Of a stretch of 64,000 nt of DNA, positions 36,426 to 47,480 are shown one piece after another. Each line of letters begins with the position of its first letter. The first letter of the stretch is position 1. Made by a program: the position numbers and the translations under genes. The notes under the pieces are model-generated. The model had not been told where the DNA came from and searched no databases. It worked only from the letters and a program-made list of their open reading frames with translations. The stretch comes from Cyprinodon diabolis (Eukaryota > Chordata > Actinopteri > Cyprinodontiformes > Cyprinodontidae): assembly GCA_030533445.1 (NCBI GenBank), contig CM060064.1:5968379-6032378 (forward strand), in the 5' to 3' direction.

Positions 36426-37274
36426 AGAAATCTGGTTTGTGTTGTTTTTTTTATTTTTATTTTTAAGGGGATCTGCCCTTAGGTGGGGGGTGCTGTATGG
36501 GTTTGGGTTCTGTTTAAGTTTGAGTTTTTTTTTATTGGTTTTTCTCTCAGGCTCAGGTTTCTGCTTGGTTTTCAAGTCTTGAGTGGATGAAATCTCCTGT
36601 TTTACCTCACATTTCCCACCACCAACTTGAATATTTTCTGTTGATCTTTTTTCAGTTTCTAAGACGTCTGGCACATCTGATGATGATGATGGTGAAACTT
36701 TTGCACAACATTTACCTTGAACAATATTTCCAAAACAGCATTTGGATGCAGCAAATGCAGGAGACTTTTCTTTTTTTGGTTTATTCTTCTTAAGTTGAGT
36801 CATTCCACATTCCATCAGGACTGAGCGGTCAGGTGAAACAAACGATACTTTCCTTGTTTCTACCTTGTTTAGGTGGAAGTACTGTGAAGAGCAGTGTTTG
36901 TAGCGGTAAGCGGTGGGTACATTTCTCATTAATCTTCCAATGAGCGCAGAGATAAAGCACTGAGCATTGATATGGTAGTCACCAGGCCTCAGCTGGAAGT
37001 TTTGAAATATTGTACTAAGCAGCAATGCCCTCTGTGAATATATATCTGGGGTCACCTCATCTGTAGCCATAGATTTTACCAGCTGCAAGATGGGAGTGTC
37101 ACTGTTCTTCATTACAACATTTTGAAAAGATGAACTGTCACAGAAAGCACTGCATAAACACTGACAAAGGGCATCAAATCCACACGTGTTCGACACAGAG
37201 AGGTTTTCTTGGTCAAATCTACAAGGTCCAAGCTTGTTTCCCTTTTGTAATAGTCCCACTTTGACTGTTTTCAT
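36369..37274 (-). pseudogene. Detached fourth USP-like protease unit, catalytically incomplete
   Basis: From 37274 leftward it encodes the same unit as the large gene at 47481-52070: TVKVGLLQKGNKLGPC, the Cys box SVSNTCGFDALCQ, then PDIYSQRALLLSTIF and RNVPTAYRYKHC. After MECGMTQLK it jumps directly to KNKPKKEKSPAF, deleting the half that carries the GHY His box. It then continues with a linker resembling the N-terminal region of the large gene (STQDLKTKQKP). Upstream it abuts the 3' end of LINE-A at the target aaaaca/gtcaaag, the site where LINE-A's 5' end abuts linker at 47153. I infer that it was originally continuous with the large gene and was separated by that insertion. Confidence 0.75.
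36392..36424. repeat. (GATA)n/(GACA)n microsatellite
   Basis: Short gata units followed by gaca units close to the truncated end of the protease pseudogene. The ORF tail across it is artefactual. Confidence 0.9.
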
Positions 37275-38426
37275 CTTTCATTTCATTTATTTTGAAACAT
37301 GATATGATTTAACAATGTTTACATTGAATACTTCACAAACATGCATCATGTTTCAAAAAGGAGTAGGATGAAGCATAAGCTTATCAGGCCCTACCCCTCA
37401 GTTACATGTGTCATGGTGGTAAAGGGCAATTATTTACAGTAAGACAAACAGTATACCAACTTTTTATATATTACTCTTTTTTGTATTCATCAAAAATACT
37501 TTTCTCATATTATTTTTTGTATTGCTGGATGCTTTTACATTGTTTAATGTTTTCAGGCAAGCTGTTCCAGAGCTTCACTCTGCTAATTGATAAACTAAAG
37601 CTTATTTTAGTTGTTCGAACATACTTAGTTTTGAAATTTAATTTTCCTCTTAGATTATATTTTACATCTCTATATTAGAAAACAATTGTTGTATGTGCGC
37701 AGGAAGTAAGTTATTTCTTGCTTTGTAAAGAATTTGAGCAGTTCTGAAATTGATCAGATCTACAAATTTGAGAATTCTTGAATCAAGGAATAAATAGTGA
37801 GTGTGATCTCTATAATGCTTGTTATTCGTTACTCGTATTGCTTTTCTTTTACATAATAATCAATGGTTGAATGTTTGTTTTGTTAGTGTGACCCCATACT
37901 TCAACACTATAGGTTAGATAGGGCTGAAACAATGAGCAGTATAATGTGTGTAAAGCTTATTTGGTTAGAAGGTGCCGGGCTTTATTTATAAGAGCCAAAC
38001 ATCTGGCCAGCTTTGACCGGACGTGCTGTATATGTCCCTTCCAACTGATTTCATTATCTAAAATGAGACCTAAAAATTGTATTTAATCAACTAATTCTAA
38101 TTCTACATCATCAATGCTTAACTTTATTTCACTACTTTTTCTAATGTTTCCAAATATCATGAACTTTGTTTTCTTCAAATTTAACGATATTTTATTTATA
38201 TCACACCATCTCTTTATTTTAATCAATTATTGTGTAGCTAGCGCAAGTGTCTGTTTAAGATTTTTACTAGATGCAAATACATTTGTATCATCTGCAAATG
38301 ATACAATTTTCATGTTTAAGATGTTGTTCAAGTCATTTGCATACATTAAAAACAAAATCGGTCCCAGCACCAGGCCTTGCGGTACCCCACTCTTTATTTC
38401 TAGTAAGTCTGATCTGATTTCATTTA
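37275..38426 (-). pseudogene. LINE-A, 3' part (end of ORF2 and 3' end)
   Basis: On the minus strand this holds RT sequence with GVPQGLVLGPILFLMYANDL and the FADDTN active site, then a C-terminal region with several stops (containing KLWNSLPENIKQC). A 3' end of aaataaatgaaatgaaag then meets the protease unit. Position 37950-37957 (gtaaagct) is an uninterrupted version of the target used by a hAT element elsewhere in the window. The right edge is a pogo-like insertion at a TA. Confidence 0.8.
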
Positions 38427-40022
38427 CCGTATTTTCACGACTAAGGCGCATATAAACATCTTTTTTTTCCCTCAAAATGTGCGGCGCGCCCTTTGGTGCG
38501 GTGCGCCCTATGTGTGTTGTTACTGCGGACTTTTGAGACCAACTCATTGAGGAGATGATGAAAGAGTGCCCGAGGGAGGGGAATGTAAGGAGACCAGATA
38601 GTTTTTTTTCCACTCGTCACCATCGCTGTTAATCTGTGACTCCATGCGTGCCCATCTCACAGCTGATGTGAAAAACATGGTGAAACAAATGAATGCTGTG
38701 CTTGCTGTTATTCAACCGCTTGACATCAGTGTGGACGCAGCAGGTGCAGCAGAAGCAGCGAGTTTACATGCAAAGTCAATGGTTGACGCGTGTATAGGCG
38801 CAGCAAAAGGTCTCGCAGCGCGTTTGAGCAGCAGGCGCAGCGCGTCGGGAGCGTTGAAGCATCTGACGCGCCACCAACGCGCTGCTGCTGCTCGAGATAG
38901 AAAAATTGAAGTTTTGCGGCTGGACAGCAAATATAGCTGCAAGGCAAAGAGAGTATAGGATAGCTCCGTCCCAATGCACGTCAGACACATTTTTGCACCG
39001 CGCAGGCATAGCTGCAAAGCTGCTTCAGCCACGCAGGATAATAAAAGCGAACATATTCTGCCGGCAGAATAATTCCACGACAAGTGGAAGGCAGCACCGG
39101 ACAAGTTACGCCACCGTTTGCGGATGGATTGTAGATGCTTGGACTAACGTGTCTGCTGGCACTGTTTCCGAGGAGCCGCCCGGCACGGAAAGTGACTCTG
39201 ACAGCAAAGAAGGGGAAATTGACATGTCTGATTTAGCGCAGCTGTTTAATTCAGAAACAGAGGATGATGACTTTGATGGGTTCGATTAATACTTTGTAAT
39301 AAATACATGAATAAAGCGCAATCATACTCAGTTTTGCTCCCGCTCTATTTTTCTACCTGAAAACTTAATTCAACAGCAGCCTCTGGGCCGGGTCGCCTCC
39401 GGGTTCACCGCGGCGGCTGGCAGGTGTTTTTCATCTAAATAATCTAAAGTATTATAAAAGGATAATAGGATAATAAAAGCGAACATAATCTGTCGGCAGG
39501 TTCAAGGATTTTAAGTTAATTTATGCGTCAATAAACTGTTTCAGAGTAGTGATCACAGCCCTGTGTCATCAGCGAAGTGTCTCTCACGGCCGGCTCCCAG
39601 GTTAAATAATACTTTGTAATAAATACACCTTGCAGCTATATTTGCTGTGATCAGTGGGAATAAGTGAGAAAATCCACCTGAAAACTTAATCATTGCAGTC
39701 AGTTCATCCAGATTATCATCCTGCCTACTATTTCTGTCGGAGGTGCTCAGACCCCCACATACCAGTGGTGCACCGACAATAGGAATGTCTCACGGCCGGC
39801 TCTCAAGTTTGATTAATACTTTGTAATAAATACATGAATAAAGCACAATCATACTCAGTTTCATACTCTATTTTTAAATACGCAGTAGAGGTATTTAAAC
39901 GTAGTAGAGGACATGTACCTGTATATAAAAAAACGCGCCCTATAGTCCGGTGCGCCTTATGTGTGTGTTAAATACAGAAATGGCACACATAACTGAGACT
40001 GCGCCTTTTAGTACGGTGCGAC
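38427..40022 (+). mobile_element. Pogo/Tigger-like DNA transposon, degraded
   Basis: The left end follows TA (38425-38426) and reads CCGTATTTTCACGACTAAGG. The right part has gccctatagtccggtgcgcc and ends near 40022 in reverse-complementary style (gcgccttttagtacggtgcg). Such ends, with repeated ggcgca motifs, mark a pogo-like family in vertebrates. It interrupts LINE-A ORF2. The exact right terminus and its TA were not resolved. Inside the 3' part, two near-identical segments (about 39284-39337 and 39806-39862) form a direct repeat. Confidence 0.65.
38644..39289 (+). pseudogene. Pogo-like transposase C-terminus, decayed
   Basis: The downstream frame ends TSYATVCGWIVDAWTNVSAG and then an acidic tail with DMSDLAQLFNSETEDDDFDG. 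This resembles the C-terminal part of pogo/Jerky-type transposases (a YxxVCxWVxxAW motif followed by an acidic end). The CENP-B-like DNA-binding and DDE domains are missing. The upstream ATG frame (38644-38958) is in a different phase and shows no recognisable domain. Confidence 0.5.
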
Positions 40023-40882
40023 AATACTTAAAAGATATTCTAATGATGATCTGGGCTGGAACAGACATGATTACTGATAGGTCATTTAAATCTATTTCAT
40101 TCTTTTTTTTTTTTTTTTACAAAATCTGTTTCACTAATTATTCAAAAACAATAAGGTGATAGCTTCAGTGGGATTGAGATAGGATCCCAGTTTTCATCTG
40201 TCAAATGTTTTTTCTCCCACAACAAATAAAAAATGCTCTAATTTTTACAGATTAATTTAACAGTTCTTCTTGAGTTCAAATTCAATTTTTTAGAAAACTA
40301 GTTTTAACTGAAATTAAGTCAAAATAAAATAAGTAAAATTCGTAATTTTAAATGTATATTGACCTCATAAGAAATAGAATTTTTATTGAATCTCATTGAA
40401 AAGAAATGTCACTTTATACAGCTATATTAATATATTTGAATCTCTTACCCTGTTTTTTTATTTCATGCTTTTCTGGGCCCCCATGAAAACATGCTGGCCC
40501 CATGGTACATTTGGTCTAGATCCGCCACTGTTCCTCACCTTCACTAGACGTGGATATACTTTAGTATATTCTGCTGTAAAATTAGTCCTATATTTTCATT
40601 TTTTATATGAGGATTCAACGTCTGCCGTTTCCCAGGATGCACAGCTTTGAATGGTAACTAGGTGACTGCCAGAGAGTAACCCAGAGAAACTTATGGGACG
40701 GATTCAATCAGCTCTCTTATCAACCAGTCGCCTGGATCGCTTGTTGATCAGAGCATCGCTTTGGACAGATACGCTGCACAGGTTTCACCAGCAACCACCT
40801 CCACACCCCGCTCTCTATTGCGGTCTGTGCAATATCAGTAGTTCTAATCCGCACATGATGCATGAAGTATTATACTGCCTGC
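40023..40882. repeat. Segmental duplication blocks C and D1, left copy
   Basis: Bases 40023-40676 match 60916-61569, and 40677-40882 match 63016-63221, in the same orientation and with few differences. At 40669-40676 lies ccagagag, the unoccupied target of the hAT element found in the right copy. The sequence is itself probably the interior of a larger hAT element (see 42406-42955). No functional gene is seen in it. Confidence 0.85.
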
Positions 40883-42397
40883 CAGAGATGGCAAAAGTAC
40901 TCACTTTCCGTACTTGAGTAAAAGTACAGATACTTGTGTTAAAAATAGTCTGGTAAAAGTGGAAGTACTGATTAAACTTCTTTACTCAAGTAAAAGTAAC
41001 AAAGTACAGGCTTGTAAATCTACTTAAAGTATAAAAGTAAAAGTAGAAACCACTTTTTTCATGCCGTTGCCTACATTTTAAATGGATGTCTGCCAATAGG
41101 ACTAGATCTCCGTTGTGTTCATTTTCAATCATCTCGTCGTCCATACTACTATGCTAACGCCACCGCCACCAAGCTGCAATGATTTGCCGCGAATGAATAC
41201 CGCCGAATCTGTCGATTCATCGTTGTGAGATAACGGCTCGCCAGCTCCCGTCTCACGTTAGAGGAGGTGTAAGCAGATGACTTGCAAAAAGGTGGTAAGA
41301 ACCAGCGGACGACAAAATTCCAGTTCAAAAGCATGTAGCGGTTTATTTACTGGTGTGATGGTGAAGACAAAAAAACCCCCAAAACAAACAAAATACTTTC
41401 AAATAAAGAAAACAAAACCGGCCATTGCAGGCAATACAAAACACTGACAGCCTCACAGCAAGCTGACTTTAAATATAGTCTCTCTAAGCAGACCTTTAAA
41501 AGCAGTTTCTCCAACCAGTCTCTCCAAGCAGCCATCCCAAGCCATTGTGAGTGTGCACCTTAAATAGACCCACCAATAACCAGCCAATTGGGACAGCCCA
41601 ACTAAACAGGAAGGCAAATCCCCAATAAAGCACAGTTAACATTGTAGAAAACAAAATACAGACAATAGCATCATTCATACAAAAAACATACATAATTATG
41701 AAATAGTTTTAACCATGCTAACAGTCCCAATTCACCTACTAATTACCTTGCTAACAATTATTACATACATTGAAATCCCACTTAACACCCCTGTCCCCAC
41801 AAAGTATTTTCCAATGCCCTGGGACAATGGATAAGAGACTGGCTCCGATGCGGTACGTCTTTCCACACGGACCAGCATGCTGACGGACCAAGGGCGAGAA
41901 TGTGTAATTTGACTGGGAAGTTTTATTGCCGACTACGGAATGTATACTGAAGCTGTCGCAGTGGGTACCTTCAGAGTTTGCTACGCTGGTGAGTAAGTGA
42001 AGTGTTGAATGAAAGATGACGTTGTAATTTCGGAACTAGTGTAAATTACCGGGTGAATTGTTTGGAACTGCCGCCGCCATGATGGCCGGTCTGTGGTGCA
42101 TGCTGGGAAATGTAGTAAAGGACGCAACGCTGTGTGTTAGAGATGGCGGCTACACTTTAGGAACAGAGGGGGAAAACGGCTCCGTTTTCACAATGTTGTT
42201 CCATTGAAATGATTCAAAACTAAAGTAACGATACAATTTTTTAAAATGTAAGGAGTAGAAAGTACAGATATTTGTGTAAAAATGTAAGGAGTAGAATTAA
42301 AAAGTCGCCATAAAAATAAGTAGTAAAGTAAAAATATCAGAAAAATCTACTTGAGTACAGTAACGAAGTATTTGTACTTCGTTACTTCCCATCTCTG
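40883..42397. mobile_element. hAT non-autonomous element, 1515 bp, with 8-bp TSD
   Basis: The ends are CAGAGATGGCAAAAGTACT and, inverted, CAGAGATGGGAAGTAACGAA. The perfect octamer ctgcctgc flanks it at 40875-40882 and 42398-42405. Subterminal DNA repeats gtaaaagtac-like motifs in both orientations, typical of a very common teleost hAT MITE. The right-hand duplication copy has the empty site (one ctgcctgc at 63214-63221). No transposase was found. Confidence 0.93.
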
Positions 42398-42405
42398 CTG
42401 CCTGC

Positions 42406-42955
42406 CCGCTCTCACTCGCATTAAAAAACACCACCTCACCTCCCATAGTCTAAAATCCGGGATAATTTATCAGACTCGCGGGCATCCGTAAACAATTATT
42501 GATATCAGGGAGACTCTTGGAACTTCCGGGAGACTTGGGATATCTGCATTACATAGTTTGGGGCTCTGAAACCTGTCCGGCTTACCGCAGGTTCTACTAC
42601 TGCAGCAGCCACACTGACATGTTCTCTGCTCGGTTCGCCGTCGCCTCCACTACAACCACCACCGCCATCATATTTAACATCAGACACCGGAGCAAATGAA
42701 GGGCCTGCTGTTGGGAACATGTCAGTCAGTTTGACACATTTCGAAGCTTTCTCAAAGCTTCCTGGAGAGGTAGCAAAACGTCTTCAAATCTTGGAAACCA
42801 AGTCCAGTGGATATATTTTTGAATTTTTACGGAATAATAACAATAATAATAATAATAATACATATTATTAATATACATGTCGGGTCTGCCCGCTCAAAAA
42901 GCATGTCGGCCCACTGGGCAAATGTCTGGTACGCCCGATTAGCAGTCCATGCCTG
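42406..42955. mobile_element. Duplication block D2 (left copy) and right end of a larger hAT element
   Basis: Bases 42406-42738 match 63222-63554. The left copy then lacks about 225 bp present in the right copy before resuming at gctttctcaaagcttcctgg. The block ends gcagtccatgcctg at 42955, an inverted relative of the CAGGGGTGGACTGGGAC start at 59938, and is followed by gtaaagct, the LINE-A target sequence. Blocks C, D1 and D2 are therefore most simply the interior of one long hAT element. The small frame with TTTTTAIIF is not considered a gene. Confidence 0.7.
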
Positions 42956-45593
42956 GTAAAGCTTATTTGGTTAGAAGGTGCTGGGCTTTATTTATAAGAG
43001 CCAAACATCTGGCCAGCTTTGACCGGACGTGCTGTATATGTCCCTTCCAACTAATTTTATTATCTAAAATGACACCTAAAAATCTTATTTAATCAACTAA
43101 TTCTAATTCGACATCATCAATACTTAACTTTATTTCACTACTTTTTCTAATGTTTCCAAATATCATGAACTTTTTCTTCAAATTTAACGATAGTTTATTT
43201 ATATCACACCATACCTTTATTTTAATCAATTCTTGTGTAGCTAGCGCAAGTGTCTGTTTAAGATTTTTACTAGATGCAAATACATTTGTATCATCTGCAA
43301 ATGATACAATTTTCATGTTTAAGATGTTGTTCAAGTCATTTGCATGCATTAAAAACAAAATCGGTCCCAGCACCAGGCCTTGCGGTACCCCACTCTTTAT
43401 TTCTAGTAATTCTGATCTGATTTCATTTAATTGCACAAACTGCTTTCTGTGATCCATATAGCTTTTAATCCATGATAACACTATGCCTCTAATTGCATAT
43501 CGCTCCATTTTTTTGATTAGTAAGTTATGTTTAATGGTGTCAAATGCTTTACTAAAATCCAAACATACGCCTATTGCGCATTTCTTATTATCCACACATT
43601 CTGTAATTTCTTCTACCAAATCAAGGAGAGCTAATGATGTAGATCTACCTACCCTAAAACCATACTGACTCTCAGCTAATAAATTATGTTTGTCAATAAA
43701 GCTATTAAATGTTTTTATAAATGACTTCTCCAAGATCTTTGATAAATGTGATAAAATGCTCATAGCACTGTAATTTGTAAAACAATGTTTTTCGCCAGCT
43801 TTATATAATGGAACCACTTTGGCGGTTTTCATTTCATGTGGAAATATTCCTGTTTGGAAGGATAAATTGAAAACATACCTCAGTGGTTTTACTAAAGCTC
43901 TGATCAATTTTTTTATAGATTCCATGTCAATGTTATTAAAATATGCAGAGGTTTTTGGTTTCAGTTCATGAACAATTTTTAATCTCTCTTCCTCTTCTAT
44001 TGCATTCAAAAACATTGAGTTCTTATTTATTTCCACTTTTTTAATAGCTTCAGCTTCTGCCTTGTCATCATCTTTGATTTCATCTGCTAAATTGGAACCC
44101 ACATTTACAAGAAACTTGTTAAACTCATTAGCAATACATTTAGTGTCAGTTATTGTTCTATTCTCATGGATAAAATATTTTGGATAATAAAATGCTTCCT
44201 TCCCTTTTTTAATAATTATATTAAAAACTGCCCATAATCCTTTTGTGTTATCCCTGTTCTTTTCCAATTTGGAGCTAAACATTTTTTTTTTCCTGCAGCT
44301 TCTTAGTATACTTGTGAGTTTACCTTTTTTCAGCATCTATTGTTTTCTCCTTGATAAATTCCTTATATAGCATATTTTTCTTTTAGCAAGCATTAATAAG
44401 CCCCTTTGACATCCATACATTTTCTTTTTTATTTATTTTTATACTTATATTTTTTAATGGGCAATGCTTGTCATACAACATACTGACTTTTTTAAGAAAT
44501 ATGCCATATGCATTGTTAACGTTTTCTTCTTTATAAACCTCACTCCAATTTTGTCCTAGTAAATCCTCTCTTAGATCTGCAATTAATTGTTCTGATTTTA
44601 TTCTTCTATATGTACAATATTCCTTTTGCTCTATAACATTCTCACCATCAATTACTGCAAAAACTGGTAGGTGGTCAGTTATGTTGCATACGAGTAAACC
44701 ACTCACTGTAGTCTCTTCCAAATCATTGTAAAAATATTGTCTATTAATGTTGAACTGTGCTGGGTAATCCTGGTAGGTTTTGTGATCATAGGAGAAAACC
44801 CAAGACTATATATCATTTCAATGAAATCATCTGTATTTTTATTATGGCCAGGGTTCAAAAGGTCTATGTTCAGATCACCTGTTAATATAGCTCTTTTCTG
44901 ATTGCCTGAAAAACTTTTTTCTATTATTTGTACTGTAGTTTCTATTTTAGACCCAGGGGTACGATACATACAGCAGACCAACACATTTCTCTTTCTTTGC
45001 AAACTGACTTCAATGGTTATACATTAAAGCACATCATCTACTGTAAAGGACATTTTCTCCACCATTTTGTGACACAGACTATTATCCACAAACAGGCCGA
45101 CCCCCCCTCCTTTTTAATTGACACGATCTATATGTAAGAGTTCATAGCCCTGTAAGTGAAAGTCTGTATGTTTATCAGGTGTCATCCACGTCTCAGAGAT
45201 CGCGATAATGTTAAAACGTCTTTTAAGCTGCCCCAAATAGTCTTTAATGTGTTCAAAGTTTGAATAGAGGCTTCTACCATTGAAATGGATCAATGATAAT
45301 CCACTTGTTATATTCTGAGTCTTATTAAATTCATCCTCAGTCCAGTATTCACACATCTTTGACATATCATTGAAGAAGTCATTTTCAGGATCGATATCCT
45401 GCTCATAATCAACCGTGTTATGATCCATGTACGTGAAACTTTGTAGCGTGGAGGAGATCCCACCTAATCCATCACATGCGTTTGACGCTATAACTCGCTT
45501 CTGCTCCTCGAACGAGTGATCTCGGGTCATTTTGGTGTATTCCCCTGCCACAGTATCATTACATTTGTCCGTGTCCATAAAGGTTTCAGCCAT
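42956..45593 (-). pseudogene. LINE-A ORF2: endonuclease and reverse transcriptase, several disruptions
   Basis: Read leftward from an ATG at 45593, the product has an APE-type endonuclease (LIHFNGRSLYSNFEHIKDYL, IIAISETWM, TGDLNIDLL, TLIDNIFT). It then has an RT domain (KVVPLYKAGEK, SQYGFRVGRSTSLALLDLVE, IGVCLDFSKAFDTIKHNLL, SGVPQGLVLGPILFLMHAND, FADDTN). Non-LTR retrotransposons use the endonuclease to nick DNA and the RT to copy their RNA at the nick. At least three breaks are visible: a stop near 45114, changes between 45002 and 44703, and a break between 44383 and 44336. The longest intact piece is 415 codons (43089-44336). The domain order fits the Jockey/CR1/I-like assemblage, and I cannot assign the exact clade. 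A hAT terminus cuts it at 42955. Confidence 0.85.
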
Positions 45594-45838
45594 TGCGTGG
45601 TGTAGTGTGCGTGCGTGGCTCGATTAGCAGCAGACTTAGGAACTGCGTTACCTTATTGTCCAGTCCGTTGACTTCACATGTACTTATCCAAATCCGACAT
45701 CTCACGGACGACGAGCACTTTTGCGTCCTCGGGCGAGCCCAGAAGTTTCACAAACACTTTAGAATCTCTCACCCACGTCGCTTGGATCTTGTTTTGCTTC
45801 CTCAGATAGCGTGCCTTCCCTGCGATATCCGCGTTTTT

Positions 45839-45880
45839 CTTAATCAGATGGTCATTTACGTAAATGACCATCTGATTAAG
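45839..45880. repeat. Perfect 42-bp palindrome inside LINE-A ORF1
   Basis: The sequence reads identically on both strands, with no spacer (centre tttacgtaaa). It marks the junction where the inverted ORF1 piece meets the minus-strand C-terminal piece. Confidence 0.97.
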
Positions 45881-46596
45881 TCCCTAAACTTTCTTTCTGA
45901 GGAAATTGCAAAACTATCAAAACAACAGTGAGATGCCAAAATCAAAATGCTGGAGTCTAGAGTAACTGATCTGGAGCAGTACTCTCTCGTGAATGACGTT
46001 ATCATCACCGGATTGGAAACATGACATCGATCCTACGCGAGAGCCACGACTGGGGCATCTGGCGAAGATTCATCTGACGCAGAGTTAATATCACTGAAGC
46101 AACAAGTGCTGTGCTTCTTTGATAGTAAGGGAATCTCCATTGACGAAAACTGTATTGAAGGATGCCACCCCCTTCCGCGCAGAAATCAAAGTGACAAGCC
46201 ATCAATTATACTCCGCTTTGCCAACAGAAAACATAAAAGACTGTTGATGCAACAAGGACGAAAACTTTATGGGACCAATGTTTACGTAAATGACCATCTG
46301 ATTAAAGAAAAATGCGGATATCGCAGGGAAGGCGCGCTATCTGAGGAAGCAAAACAAGATCCAACCGACGTGGGTGAGAGATTGTAAAGTGTTTGTGAAA
46401 CTTCTGGGCTCGCCCGAGGACGCGAAAGTGCTCGTCGTCCGTGAGATGTCGGATTTGGATAAGTACATGTGAAGTCAACGGACTGGACAATAAGGTAACG
46501 CAGTTTCTTGTTTTGAATGGATATGAATCAAAATGCTGGAGTCTAGAGTAACTGATCTGGAGCAGTACTGTTGCGTGAATGACGTTATTATACTAA

Positions 46597-46653
46597 CGAA
46601 AACTTCGTGGGACCAATGTTTACCTCGTAAACATCGGTCCCATGAAGTTTTCG
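46597..46653. repeat. 27-bp near-perfect inverted repeat, 3-nt spacer
   Basis: Arms 46597-46623 and 46627-46653 differ at two positions and flank ctc. This is the second inversion junction in LINE-A ORF1. Confidence 0.95.
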
Positions 46654-47136
46654 TCCTTGTTGCATCAACAGTCTTTTATGTTTTCTGTTGGCAAAGCACA
46701 GTATAATTGACGCCTTGTCACTTTGATTTCTGCCCAGAAGGAGGTGGCATCCTTCAATACAGTTTTCGTCAATGGAGATTCCCTTACTATCAAACAAGCG
46801 CAGCACTTGTTGCTCCAGTGATATTAACTCAGCGTCAGATAAATCTTCGCCAGATGCCCCAGCCGTGGCTCTCGCGTAGGATCGATGTCGTGTTTACAAT
46901 CCGGTGATAATAACGTTATTCACGCGAGAGTACTGCTCCAGATCAGTTACTCTAGACTCCAGCATTTTGATTTTGGCATCTTTTTCTGCATTTTGCTTTT
47001 TTAACTCCCGAATCTCGCCCATTAAGTTCATAATGGTGCTCTGTTGCTTTGATATTTTTGCAATTTCCTCAGAAAGATTTTCAAACATTTCCAATGTGCT
47101 CTGCTCATCTGTCCCTTCACACCTCTCAGCAGCCAT

Positions 47137-47480
47137 TTTGCTTTTGTTGTTTGTTTTTGCCTCAAATGATAGATCTGCATGAAGCCGTTCAGTGCAGGGA
47201 GGCGGATGAGAAGTTTTCTGATTTTTTTGGGCTGGAAGAATTGGTTCCCTACTGTTTTCAAACACACCTTTATCTGTTGGATGATTGTTTTTTATTTGTG
47301 CCTGTATTCTTGTATCTTTTGAATGAACTTCCAGACCTGAATTCTGATGGATCTTTTCTGATGCGTTTTTCTCACTTTCTGAGACCTTTAGCACATCTGA
47401 TGTGGCGGTTGAAACTGTTGAATTACATTCAGAATTTTGGACAGAGCGTTTCCGATTGGCTTTGCCATCCTTTGATGTAG
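47137..47480 (-). pseudogene. Linker region after protease unit 3, cut off by frameshift and LINE-A
   Basis: Beyond the stop of the large ORF the minus strand continues, in another frame, with the same linker found near the N-terminus of the gene (NVHAITTSKDGKANRKRSVQ, SDVLKVSESEKN, HPTDKGVFENSREPILPAQK). It runs to SFEAKT at about 47152, where LINE-A begins. Homologous linkers lead directly into a protease unit at this point, so a fourth unit once followed. Confidence 0.75.

Larger units (their letters stand above)
45674..47136 (-). pseudogene. LINE-A ORF1, rearranged into three pieces
   Basis: ORF1 probably starts at ATG 47136 (MAAERCEGTDEQ), giving a coiled coil (LSEEIAKISKQQ to KDAKIKMLESRVTDLEQYSR) and then an RRM-like start NNVIITGL. 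A TAA follows that codon near 46894, where the sibling piece has GAA. The next part (FDSKGISIDENCIEGCH to LLMQQGRKLHGTDVY) is out of frame and stops at 46597-46653. The section 45881-46595 is an inverted (plus-strand) copy of most of ORF1. The natural C-terminus (VYVNDHLIK to REMSDLDKYM-stop) lies on the minus strand at 45871-45674. ORF1 proteins of this type bind element RNA. This copy cannot encode one product. Confidence 0.75.

Noticed and set aside
38712..39104. Minus-strand 130-codon cysteine/alanine-rich frame
   Set aside because: It is antisense to the pogo-like relic and shows no domain or splice support.
42499..42699. Plus-strand 66-codon frame repeated at 63311-63511
   Set aside because: It lies in duplicated transposon-interior DNA, contains a Thr run from simple sequence, and has no known motif.
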